From assembly GCF_009749465.1 (NCBI RefSeq), contig NZ_WBIS01000007.1, forward strand, positions 62,001 to 126,000: a stretch of 64,000 nucleotides of DNA. Direction: 5' to 3'. This DNA comes from Agromyces terreus (GTDB lineage: Bacteria; Actinomycetota; Actinomycetes; Actinomycetales; Microbacteriaceae). Under the pieces are notes generated by a model. That model did not search any database and had not been told where the DNA came from. It saw nothing but the letters and a program-made list of their open reading frames with translations. The position numbers and the translations under genes are program-made. This document shows, piece by piece, positions 52,552 to 60,835 of this stretch. Position 1 is the stretch's first letter. Each line of letters begins with the position of its first letter.

Positions 52552-53667
52552 ATGGCCGACATGACAACGGACGTCACCGCCTCGGCGCGAACCCTCCGCG
52601 CCGGGTTCGTCGGCGCCGGCTTCATGGCCACCGTGCACTCGCGGGCCGCTCGCGCCGCGGGCGCCGAACTGACGGGCGGCGCGTCCTCCTCGCCCGAGCG
52701 GGCATCCGCCGCCGTCGAGCGGCTGGGCCTCGCGAACGCGTTCGGCTCCGTCGACGAGCTCCTGGCCGACCCCGACATCGACGTGGTCCACGTGTGCACG
52801 CCGAACACCACGCACGCGGCCATCGCGCTGGCCGCGCTCGAGGCCGGCAAGCACGTCATCTGCGAGAAGCCGCTCGCCACCTCCGTCGCCGACGCCGAGC
52901 GGCTCCGCACGCTCGCCGCCGAACGCGGGCTCGTGGCCGCCGTGCCCTTCGTCTACCGCTTCCACCCGATGGCGCGCGAGGCGCGGGCCAGGGTCGCCGC
53001 CCGCGAGACGGGTCGCCTGCTGAGCGTGCACGGCGCATACCTGCAGGACTGGCTCGCCGCCCCGCACGACGACGACTGGCGGGTCGACCGCGCGCTCGGC
53101 GGCCCGTCGCGGGCGTTCGCCGACATCGGCTCGCATCTCGTCGACCTCGTCGAGTTCATCTCGGGCGACCGCATCGTCCGGCTGAACTCCACCATCCGCA
53201 CCGTCTACGAGCGTCGGGCCACGAACGTCGACATCGCGACGGAGGACCTCGTCGCCGTCGTCGTCGAGATGGCCTCGGGCGCCGTCGGCACGCTGCTCGT
53301 CTCGCAGGTCGCCCCCGGCCGCAAGAACGCCCTGTCGATCGAGCTCTCCGGCACCGACGCGAGCGTGCGCTTCGAGCAGGAGCGGCCCGACCGGCTCTGG
53401 GTGGGCCGCGCCGAGGCATCCTCGCTCATCGAACGCGACCCCGCCAGGCTCGCCCCCGACGCCGCCCGGCTCTCGCTCGTGCCGGCCGGGCATCCGATGG
53501 GGTACCAGGACGCCTTCAACGCCTTCGTCGCCGACGCCTACGCGGCTGTCGCCGGCACCCGCCCCGACGGCCTCCCCGGCTTCGACGACGGGGCGCGCGC
53601 CGTGCGCGTGACCGACGCCGTGCTGCGCTCCGCGGCATCCGGGACCTGGGCGGAGGTGGCCGCATGA
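52552..53667 (+). CDS. Gfo/Idh/MocA-family oxidoreductase
   Basis: About 371 residues; either ATG at 52552 or 52561 could be used, as neither has a strong site. N-terminal NAD(P) Rossmann GFVGAGFMATVHSRAARAAG, VHVCTPNTTHAAIALAALEA, GKHVICEKPLATSVADAERL with the family's EKP motif, then the alpha/beta dimerisation domain (GPSRAFADIGSHLVDLVEFI with GSH-D). It oxidises or reduces a polyol or sugar, e.g. an inositol-type or 3-keto-sugar substrate. It leads the sugar operon; the next gene starts by ATGA overlap. Confidence 0.9.
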   Translation: MADMTTDVTASARTLRAGFVGAGFMATVHSRAARAAGAELTGGASSSPERASAAVERLGLANAFGSVDELLADPDIDVVHVCTPNTTHAAIALAALEAGKHVICEKPLATSVADAERLRTLAAERGLVAAVPFVYRFHPMAREARARVAARETGRLLSVHGAYLQDWLAAPHDDDWRVDRALGGPSRAFADIGSHLVDLVEFISGDRIVRLNSTIRTVYERRATNVDIATEDLVAVVVEMASGAVGTLLVSQVAPGRKNALSIELSGTDASVRFEQERPDRLWVGRAEASSLIERDPARLAPDAARLSLVPAGHPMGYQDAFNAFVADAYAAVAGTRPDGLPGFDDGARAVRVTDAVLRSAASGTWAEVAA

Positions 53668-55244
53668 GCGCGCAGCAGCAGGCGGCGGATGCCTCGGGCG
53701 CGCCCCTCGCCGAGCGCGAGCCGGTGCTCGTCGCCGACGGGCTCGAGAAGTCGTTCTTCGGCGTCACGGTGCTCCACGGCGTCGGACTCACGCTCCGACC
53801 GGGAGAGGTGCACGGGCTCGTCGGCGAGAACGGCGCGGGCAAGTCGACCTTCATGAAGATCCTCGCCGGCGTGCACGAGCGCGACGCGGGCACGATCACC
53901 CTCGGCGGACGCGACGTGCGCTTCACCCACCCCGTCGAGGCGGCGCACGCGGGACTGGCCACCGTGTTCCAGGAGTTCAACCTGCTGCCGGAACGCACCG
54001 TCGCGCAGAACGTGTTCCTCGGCCGCGAGCCCAAGCGCCGCGGGCTCGTCGACCGCCGCTCCATGGAACGCGAGACCCGCGACCTGCTCGCCGAACTCGG
54101 CATCGACGGCATCGAGCCCGACGCGCTCGTGCGCACGCTCACTGTCGCCGAGCAGCAGATCGTCGAGATCGTGAAGGCGCTCTCGGTCGACGCGCGGGTG
54201 ATCCAGATGGACGAGCCGACCGCCGCCCTCGCCGACCACGAGGTCGAGTTGCTCTACGCGATCGTGCGCCGGCTCGCCGAACGCGGCGTCGCGATCCTCT
54301 ACGTCTCGCACCGGCTCAAGGAGATCTTCGACCTCTGCGACACGATCACCGTGCTGAAGGACGGCGCCCTCGTCTCGACCGGGCCCGCCGCCGAGCTCGA
54401 CACCGACGAACTCGTCCGGCGCATGGTCGGGCGCCCGATCTCCGCGTACTTCCCCGACGCTGAAGAGGGCACGCGCATCGGCGAGCCGCGGCTCGTGCTC
54501 AGGGGAGCGGGCAACGCCTACGTCGACGGCGTCGACCTCGAGCTGCGCGCCGGCGAGATCGTCGGCGTCGCCGGCCTCCAGGGCTCCGGGCGCACCGAAC
54601 TGCTCGAGGCCGTCTTCGGCATCACGCCCTTCACCCGCGGCGAGATGCGGCTCGACGGCCGGGCGGTGCGCATGATGAGCGCACGGCAGGCCGTCAAGGC
54701 CGGCGTCGCGCTCATCACCGAGGACCGCAAGGCGCAGGGGCTCGCCCTCAACCAGTCGGTCGCCGACAACGCCCTGCTCGTGATCCGATCCGTCTTCGCA
54801 CGGCGCACGCGCGAGGTCCGGCAGGAGCTCCCGGGCGTGCTCACCTCGCTCGAGGTCTCCTCGCAGGGCGGCGACCAGGAGGTGCAGTACCTCTCCGGCG
54901 GCAACCAGCAGAAGGTCGTGCTCGCCAAATGGCTCGCCGCGAAACCCGGGGTCGTGCTCCTCGACGAGCCCACGCGCGGCATCGACGTCGGGGCGAAGGT
55001 CGCCGTCTACCGGCTCATGCGCCGGCTCGCGAAGGAGGGCGTCGCGATGCTCATGATCTCGTCGGAGCTGCCCGAGGTGATCGGCATGTCCGACCGCATC
55101 GTCGTCATGCACGACGGGCGCGCCTCGGCCGAGCTCCCCGCGAGGAGCGACGAGGCCACGATCCTCTCGGCCGCGACCGGAACCCTGCGCGTCGGCGACC
55201 TCCGCGTCGACCCCGCCCGGAACGACGGGGAGGAGGCCCGATGA
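53664..55244 (+). CDS. Sugar ABC transporter ATPase (RbsA/MglA type, two NBDs)
   Basis: 526 residues. Two nucleotide-binding domains: the first with GENGAGKSTFMKILAGV, signature LTVAEQQIVEIVKALS and DEPTAAL; the second with VGVAGLQGSGRTELLEAVFG, signature LSGGNQQKVVLAKWLAA and LLDEPTRGIDVGAKV. This is the CUT2 monosaccharide importer architecture. It energises the two permeases encoded next. Confidence 0.95.
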   Translation: MSAQQQAADASGAPLAEREPVLVADGLEKSFFGVTVLHGVGLTLRPGEVHGLVGENGAGKSTFMKILAGVHERDAGTITLGGRDVRFTHPVEAAHAGLATVFQEFNLLPERTVAQNVFLGREPKRRGLVDRRSMERETRDLLAELGIDGIEPDALVRTLTVAEQQIVEIVKALSVDARVIQMDEPTAALADHEVELLYAIVRRLAERGVAILYVSHRLKEIFDLCDTITVLKDGALVSTGPAAELDTDELVRRMVGRPISAYFPDAEEGTRIGEPRLVLRGAGNAYVDGVDLELRAGEIVGVAGLQGSGRTELLEAVFGITPFTRGEMRLDGRAVRMMSARQAVKAGVALITEDRKAQGLALNQSVADNALLVIRSVFARRTREVRQELPGVLTSLEVSSQGGDQEVQYLSGGNQQKVVLAKWLAAKPGVVLLDEPTRGIDVGAKVAVYRLMRRLAKEGVAMLMISSELPEVIGMSDRIVVMHDGRASAELPARSDEATILSAATGTLRVGDLRVDPARNDGEEAR

Positions 55245-56368
55245 GCTCGCCCAGCGCACCCGCCGCCCGCCCGGTCGCCCGCCGTCGTCGCCGGCGCCTC
55301 GACTCCAGCCTCATCGTCGGCATCGCGCTCATCGCCGTCATCGTCATCGGCGCGATCCTCGTCGCGAGCGTCGGCCGCAACTTCTTCAGCGCCGGCAACA
55401 TCCGCGACATCCTCACCGGCATGAGCGTGCTCGGGTTCGTCGCGATCGGTCAGACCCTCGTGATCCTCTGCGCCTCGCTCGACCTCTCGGTGCCCTACGT
55501 CGTGAGCCTCTCGAGCCTCATCGCGGCCGACCTCATGGCCGGCGACCCCGCGAACATCCCCGTCGCCGTGCTCGCCGTGCTCGCGACGGCCGCCGTCATC
55601 GGGCTCGCGAACGGGCTCATCGTCACCAAGCTCAAGGTCAACGGCTTCATCGCCACCCTCGGCACCGGGCTCATCATCAAGGGTTACCTCGACTCGAACT
55701 ACAAGGGCACGAGCGGGCAGGTGCCGTGGGAGTTCCAGCTCATCGGCGCGACCGGCGTCGGCCCCGTGCCGATCTCCACGATCCTGATGCTCGTCGTCGC
55801 CCTCGCCGGCGCGTTCTTCCTGGCCCGCACCCGAACGGGCAACCACATGTTCGCTGTCGGCGGCAACGAGCAGGTCGCGCGGCTCTCCGGCATCCGCACC
55901 GCACGACCGATCATCATCGCCCACGTGCTCTGCTCGATCACCGCCGCGCTCGCCGGACTCCTGCTCGCCAGCCGCCTCGGCGTCGGAAGCCCGACCGTCG
56001 GCACCCAGGGCGGATACGACCTGCTCTCGATCGCCGCCGTCGTGCTCGGCGGCACCCTGCTCATGGGCGGCCGCGGATCGATCTGGGGCACCGTCGGCGG
56101 CGTCGCGATCTTCGCCGTGGTCGACAACGTGATGAGCGTCATGCAGGTCAACCCGTTCCTGAAGGACGTCGTGCGGGGCATCGTCATCGTCGCCGCGGTC
56201 GCGGTGTACACGAGCCGCCAGCTCGATCGACGCCGCCCCCGGTTCGGACCCGGCTCCGCGGCATCCGCGCCCCCGACCAGCCCAGGAGCGGGCGAACCGT
56301 CCGCACCCGCCGCACCGGCGGGCTCCGCGGCATCCGACACGACCGGCCGATCGGAGGCGAACGCATGA
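55241..56368 (+). CDS. Sugar ABC transporter permease (RbsC type) 1
   Basis: 375 residues with eight to ten helices and the RbsC signatures QTLVILCASLDLSVPYVVSL and NGLIVTKLKVNGFIATLGTG, ending in an Ala/Pro/Ser-rich cytoplasmic tail. Overlaps both neighbours by ATGA. It pairs with the second, non-identical permease to form a heterodimeric CUT2 channel. Confidence 0.93.
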   Translation: MSSPSAPAARPVARRRRRRLDSSLIVGIALIAVIVIGAILVASVGRNFFSAGNIRDILTGMSVLGFVAIGQTLVILCASLDLSVPYVVSLSSLIAADLMAGDPANIPVAVLAVLATAAVIGLANGLIVTKLKVNGFIATLGTGLIIKGYLDSNYKGTSGQVPWEFQLIGATGVGPVPISTILMLVVALAGAFFLARTRTGNHMFAVGGNEQVARLSGIRTARPIIIAHVLCSITAALAGLLLASRLGVGSPTVGTQGGYDLLSIAAVVLGGTLLMGGRGSIWGTVGGVAIFAVVDNVMSVMQVNPFLKDVVRGIVIVAAVAVYTSRQLDRRRPRFGPGSAASAPPTSPGAGEPSAPAAPAGSAASDTTGRSEANA

Positions 56369-57555
56369 CCGCCACCACCGCGACGAAGCCCTCGCTGCCG
56401 AACCGCCTCGCGGGCCTCGGCCGCACGCTCGTCAGCCCGCGCGGCGCCGTGTTCCTGCTGCTCATCGTGCTGCTCGTCATGATCGCCGTGCTGAACCCGT
56501 CGTTCGCCGAGCCCGGCCAGTTCATCCGCTTCGTCCAACGCGTCGCGCCCGTCGCCATCGTCGCGATCGGACAGTACTTCGTCATCGTCGGCGGCGAGTT
56601 CGACCTCTCGATGGGATCGGTCGTGACGGCGCAGGTCGTCATCGCCGGCAACCTCATCGGCCAGGACGACGCCAAGATCCTGCCGGTCACGGTGTTCATG
56701 TTCGTGTTCGGGGCGCTCGTCGGACTCGTCAACGGCCTCATCGTGTCGTTCCTGCGCGTGCCGAGCTTCATCGTGACGCTCGGCATGATGCTCGCCCTGC
56801 TCGGCGGCGTGCTCTACTGGACCGGCGGCGCGGCGACCGGCAACCCCGCCGACTCGTTCCGCGAGATCGGACGCGGCGGCATCCGCGACCTGCCCGTCAT
56901 CGACATCCTGCCGTGGTCGGTCGTGGTGCTCGCGATCGTGCTCGGGCTCGCGGTGTGGTTCGCACGTCGGCCCTTCGGCCGCACGATCATCGCCCTCGGC
57001 GACAACGCGACCACCGTGCGCTACGCGGGCGCCCGCAACTGGTGGGTGAAGACGTCGACCTTCGTCATCTCGTCGCTCTCGGCCACGGTCGCCGGCATCC
57101 TCCTCGTCGGCTACGCGGGCGTGCACCCGAGCGTCGGCCGCGGCTACGAGTTCACCGCGATCACCGCCGTGGTGCTCGGCGGCGTGGTGCTCGGCGGCGG
57201 GCGCGGATGGGTCGTCGCCGCGGCGGCCGGGGCCTTCGCCCTCGAGGCGTTGTTCACGCTGCTGAACTTCGCCGGCGTGCCCTCGACGTACCGCGACGCC
57301 GTCCAGGGCGTCATCATCATCCTCGCCGTGGCGTACGCGGCCACGACCGTTCGGGCCCGGCGTCGCGGCCGCGCCCTCGAGACTCCGGCGGCGAACTCGC
57401 CGGCCGACCAGACCCCGCCGGGAAGCGACCCGGCGGCACAGACTTCGCCCGCACCACCCGTGGCGAAGGAGCCCGATCCCGACTCGGTTTCGGCTCGCCC
57501 TGCACCCATTCCCTCGACGCAGAGGGCTGACAACGAAACCAAGGGAGGTTCGTGA
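56365..57555 (+). CDS. Sugar ABC transporter permease (RbsC type) 2
   Basis: 396 residues. Same family as the preceding gene (GQYFVIVGGEFDLSMGSVVT, NGLIVSFLRVPSFIVTLGMM, VVLGGVVLGGGRGWVVAAAA) but only distantly similar, so the transporter has two different membrane subunits. It carries a long hydrophilic C-terminal tail (about 60 residues, Pro/Ala/Ser-rich). Its stop overlaps the lipoprotein start. Confidence 0.93.
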   Translation: MTATTATKPSLPNRLAGLGRTLVSPRGAVFLLLIVLLVMIAVLNPSFAEPGQFIRFVQRVAPVAIVAIGQYFVIVGGEFDLSMGSVVTAQVVIAGNLIGQDDAKILPVTVFMFVFGALVGLVNGLIVSFLRVPSFIVTLGMMLALLGGVLYWTGGAATGNPADSFREIGRGGIRDLPVIDILPWSVVVLAIVLGLAVWFARRPFGRTIIALGDNATTVRYAGARNWWVKTSTFVISSLSATVAGILLVGYAGVHPSVGRGYEFTAITAVVLGGVVLGGGRGWVVAAAAGAFALEALFTLLNFAGVPSTYRDAVQGVIIILAVAYAATTVRARRRGRALETPAANSPADQTPPGSDPAAQTSPAPPVAKEPDPDSVSARPAPIPSTQRADNETKGGS

Positions 57556-58760
57556 TGCGACGCAGGATCACCGTGGTATCAGCCATGGTCGGCGCTCTCG
57601 CGCTGTTCACGCTCGCCGGATGTACCACCGACCCCAATGTGGCCGCGCCGTCCGACGACGCCGCTGCCACGGAGGAATCGGTCGAGTGGTTCGACCAGGA
57701 GCTCTTCGACAAGCAGGACGCCGAACGCGACGTCGTGCCCGAAGGACCGGAGGGCCAGCCGTGGCTCCAGCACATCAACGCCGAGATGATCGACACGTCG
57801 GAGTTCGCGGCCGACGGGGCGAAGAAGGCGTGCTTCGCGAACGCCTCCATCTCCAACCCGTGGCGCCAGACCGGCTGGATCACCATGAACCAGCAACTGG
57901 CGGTGCTGCAGGACGCGGGGGTCATCTCCGAGATGGAGACCCGCGACGCGCAGGACTCCGATGACACGCAGATCGCCGACATCGACTACTTCATCACCGA
58001 GGGCGACTGCGACATCTTCCTCATCTCGCCCAACTCGACGGCGGCGATGACGCCGGCGGTGGAGCGGGCGTGCGACACCGGCAAGCCCGTGGTCGTCTTC
58101 GACCGCGGCGTGCAGACCGACTGCCCGGTCACGTTCATCCACCCCATCGGCGGATTCGCGTGGGGCATCGACACGGCGGAGTTCCTCATCGGCGAGCTCG
58201 AAGAGGGCGACAAGGTCGTGGCGCTGCGCATCCTGCCCGGCGTCGACGTGCTCGAACAGCGCTGGGCCGCGGCCGAGAAGCTGTTCGACGAGGCGGGCAT
58301 CGAGGCGGTGGACTACTTCACCGGCGCCGACCCGACGGAGATCAAGAAGATCATCTCCGACGAGCTCGCCAAGGGCGATGTCGCGGGAGTCTGGATGGAT
58401 GCCGGCGACGGCGCCGTCGCGGCCATCGAGGCGTTCGAGGACGCCGGCGTCGACTACCCCGTCATGACGGGCGAGGACGAGATGAGCTTCCTGCGCAAGT
58501 GGAAGGACACCGGGCTCACGGGCCTCGCACCCGTGTACTCGAACTTCCAGTGGCGCACGCCGCTGCTCGCGGCGCAGAAGATCTTCGCCGGCGAGGAGAT
58601 CCCGAGCGAGTGGGTGCTCCCGCAGAGCCCCATCACCGCGGAGGAGGTCGACGAGTACCTCGCGGCGAACGACGGCATGCCCGACGGCCACTACGCGAAG
58701 TTCGGCGGCGAGGACCTGCCGGGCTACCCGCAGGTGTGGCAGGACCGCGTGATCCCGTAA
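57555..58760 (+). CDS. Sugar-binding lipoprotein of the ABC transporter
   Basis: 401 residues, ATG after AAGGGAGGTTCGTG. Signal peptide MRRRITVVSAMVGALALFTL with lipobox LAGC (Cys23). The mature part is a periplasmic-binding-protein type 1 fold (Peripla_BP_4): KKACFANASISNPWRQTGWI, EGDCDIFLISPNSTAAMTPA, GKPVVVFDRGVQTDCPVTFI, VWMDAGDGAVAAIEAFEDAG. Four cysteines in the mature protein may form disulfides, uncommon for this group. A 63-residue acidic linker follows the lipid anchor. Ligand: probably a monosaccharide or polyol. Confidence 0.91.
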   Translation: MRRRITVVSAMVGALALFTLAGCTTDPNVAAPSDDAAATEESVEWFDQELFDKQDAERDVVPEGPEGQPWLQHINAEMIDTSEFAADGAKKACFANASISNPWRQTGWITMNQQLAVLQDAGVISEMETRDAQDSDDTQIADIDYFITEGDCDIFLISPNSTAAMTPAVERACDTGKPVVVFDRGVQTDCPVTFIHPIGGFAWGIDTAEFLIGELEEGDKVVALRILPGVDVLEQRWAAAEKLFDEAGIEAVDYFTGADPTEIKKIISDELAKGDVAGVWMDAGDGAVAAIEAFEDAGVDYPVMTGEDEMSFLRKWKDTGLTGLAPVYSNFQWRTPLLAAQKIFAGEEIPSEWVLPQSPITAEEVDEYLAANDGMPDGHYAKFGGEDLPGYPQVWQDRVIP

Positions 58761-58792
58761 CCCGCACCGCCACCCACCCAGCACGACCCGTT

Positions 58793-58873
58793 CGCAATTC
58801 AGGAGCGGAGGTGTGTCGCGGGCCCGATCAGCCGATTGCGGTCCGCGACACACCGGTGCCAACCTGAATTGCG
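58793..58873. repeat. Long intergenic hairpin C (TCAGG/CCTGA family)
   Basis: CGCAATTCAGG pairs perfectly with CCTGAATTGCG, and GGTGTGTCGCGG with CCGCGACACACC; the loop holds GGGCCCGATCAGCCGAT. It separates the transport genes from the two isomerase genes and may attenuate transcription. Confidence 0.85.
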
Positions 58874-58912
58874 ATCGTACGACGAGCAGTATCGGCCGCC
58901 GAAGGAGGCAGC

Positions 58913-59782
58913 ATGCGCCGCACCATCGGCGTGAACACGTGGGTCTGGACCTCACCGCTCGACGACGCCTCGCTCCGCGAGATCGCCGCGAAGGCGGCGG
59001 GCATGGGCTTCGGCGCCATCGAGCTCCCGGTCGAGCAGCCCGGCGACTGGTCTGCGGATGCCGCGGCCGACGTGCTCTCCGAGCACTCGCTCGACCCCGT
59101 GGTGATCGGGGCCATGGGCCCGGGGCGCAACCTCGTCGCCGCACCCGGCTCCGAGACCGTCGCGACCCAGAACTACCTCGTGCACTGCATCGGCGTCGCG
59201 GAGCGGCTCGGCGCCTCGGTCGTCGCGGGCCCGTTCACCGCGGCCACGGGTCGCACCTGGCGCATGGACGGGGTCGAGCGCGCCGAGCGGTACGCCGAAC
59301 TCCGGGCGAGCCTCGGGCCGGTCGTGCGCGCGGCCGAGCGCAGCGGCATCCGGCTCGCGATCGAACCGCTGAACCGCTACGAGACGAGCCTCGTGAACAC
59401 GGTCGACCAGGCGCTCGAGGCGCTGGGGCCGCTGCTCGGCCCCGGGCTCGGGCTCGCGCTCGACACGTACCACCTGAACATCGAGGAGAAGCACATCGGC
59501 GACGCCGTGCGCGCGGCAGGGGAACACCTCGCGTACGTGCAGGTGTGCGGCAACGACCGCGGGGCCGTCGGCGACGACCACTTCGACTGGCCGGCGTTCC
59601 TCGACGCGCTCGACGACGTCGGCTACGACGGTGCGCTCGGGCTCGAGTCGTTCACGGGCGACAACGACACCATCGCGGTCGCCGCCTCGGTGTGGCGCCC
59701 GCTCGCGCCGTCGCAGGACGCGCTCGCGGAGCGAAGCATCCGCTATCTCGAAGCACTCCAGGACGAAAGGGAACGACGATGA
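58913..59782 (+). CDS. Sugar phosphate isomerase/epimerase (AP endonuclease 2 family)
   Basis: 289 residues, ATG after GAAGGAGG. TIM barrel of the xylose-isomerase-like superfamily: RTIGVNTWVWTSPLDDASLR, IRLAIEPLNRYETSLVNTVD with metal-binding Glu, GLALDTYHLNIEEKHIGDAV, YVQVCGNDRGAVGDDHFDWP and LGLESFTGDN. The closest named relatives are D-tagatose/D-psicose 3-epimerases. It would epimerise the imported sugar or its keto derivative. Its stop overlaps the next start. Confidence 0.9.
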   Translation: MRRTIGVNTWVWTSPLDDASLREIAAKAAGMGFGAIELPVEQPGDWSADAAADVLSEHSLDPVVIGAMGPGRNLVAAPGSETVATQNYLVHCIGVAERLGASVVAGPFTAATGRTWRMDGVERAERYAELRASLGPVVRAAERSGIRLAIEPLNRYETSLVNTVDQALEALGPLLGPGLGLALDTYHLNIEEKHIGDAVRAAGEHLAYVQVCGNDRGAVGDDHFDWPAFLDALDDVGYDGALGLESFTGDNDTIAVAASVWRPLAPSQDALAERSIRYLEALQDERERR

Positions 59783-60831
59783 CGGATGCCGCGACGAACC
59801 GCGCCGATCGCGCCGAACGCCCCGAGGGCGGCCACCCGGTCACGCTCTTCACTGGGCAGTGGGCCGATCTCCCGTTCGAGGAGGTGGCTCGGCTGGCCGC
59901 TTCGTGGGGGTACGACGGGCTGGAGATCGCGTGCTCGGGGGACCACCTCGACCTGAAGCTCGCCGACGAGGAACCCGGGTACCTCGAGGAACGGCGCGAG
60001 ATCCTGAAGCGGCACGGGCTCGAGGTGTACGCGATCTCGAACCACCTCGCGGGTCAGGCGGTGTGCGATGCGCCGATCGATTTCCGGCACGAGGCGATCG
60101 TGCGCTCGTACGTGTGGGGCGACGGCGACGCCGAGGGCGTCCGGCAGCGTGCGGCCGAGGACATGCGCCGGTCGGCGCGGGTGGCGCGAAAGCTCGGCGT
60201 GGACACGGTCGTGGGCTTCACGGGTTCGTCGATCTGGCCGTACGTGGCGATGTTCCCGCCGGTGCCGGCATCTGTCATCGAGGGCGGTTTCGAGGACTTC
60301 GCGAACCGGTGGAACCCGATCCTCGACGTGTTCGACGGCGAGGGCGTGCGGTTCGCGCACGAGGTGCACCCCGGCGAGATCGCCTACGACTACTGGAGTT
60401 CGGTGCGCGCGCTCGAGGCGATCGGGCACCGTGAGGCGTTCGGCTTCAACTGGGACCCGTCGCACATGATGTGGCAGAACATCGACCCGGTCGGGTTCAT
60501 CGTCGACTTCCAGGACCGCATCTACCACGTGGACTGCAAGGACACGCGGATGCGTCCGCGGAACGGCCGGGCCGGGGTGATGGGGTCGCACCTGCCGTGG
60601 GGCGACCCGCGCAGGGGTTGGGACTTCGTCTCGACGGGGCACGGCGACGTGCCCTGGGAGGACTCGTTCCGCGCGCTCGACGCGATCGGCTACACGGGCC
60701 CCATCTCGGTCGAGTGGGAGGACGCCGGCATGGACCGGCTGCACGGCGCGAAGGAGGCGGTCGGATACATCCGCTCGCTCCTCTGGCCGAAGCCGACGGC
60801 CTCGTTCGACGCCGCGTTCAGCAACCAGTAG
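59779..60831 (+). CDS. Sugar phosphate isomerase/epimerase, second copy
   Basis: 350 residues; start overlaps the preceding stop. The same TIM-barrel superfamily (EEVARLAASWGYDGLEIACS, VRFAHEVHPGEIAYDYWSSV, FGFNWDPSHMMWQNIDPVGF, DRIYHVDCKDTRMRPRNGRA, GPISVEWEDAGMDRLHGAKE) but a longer, distinct subfamily often annotated IolE/IolH-like. Having two different isomerases plus a dehydrogenase suggests oxidation to a keto-sugar followed by isomerisation or dehydration. Confidence 0.9.
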   Translation: MTDAATNRADRAERPEGGHPVTLFTGQWADLPFEEVARLAASWGYDGLEIACSGDHLDLKLADEEPGYLEERREILKRHGLEVYAISNHLAGQAVCDAPIDFRHEAIVRSYVWGDGDAEGVRQRAAEDMRRSARVARKLGVDTVVGFTGSSIWPYVAMFPPVPASVIEGGFEDFANRWNPILDVFDGEGVRFAHEVHPGEIAYDYWSSVRALEAIGHREAFGFNWDPSHMMWQNIDPVGFIVDFQDRIYHVDCKDTRMRPRNGRAGVMGSHLPWGDPRRGWDFVSTGHGDVPWEDSFRALDAIGYTGPISVEWEDAGMDRLHGAKEAVGYIRSLLWPKPTASFDAAFSNQ

Positions 60832-60835
60832 CCCC

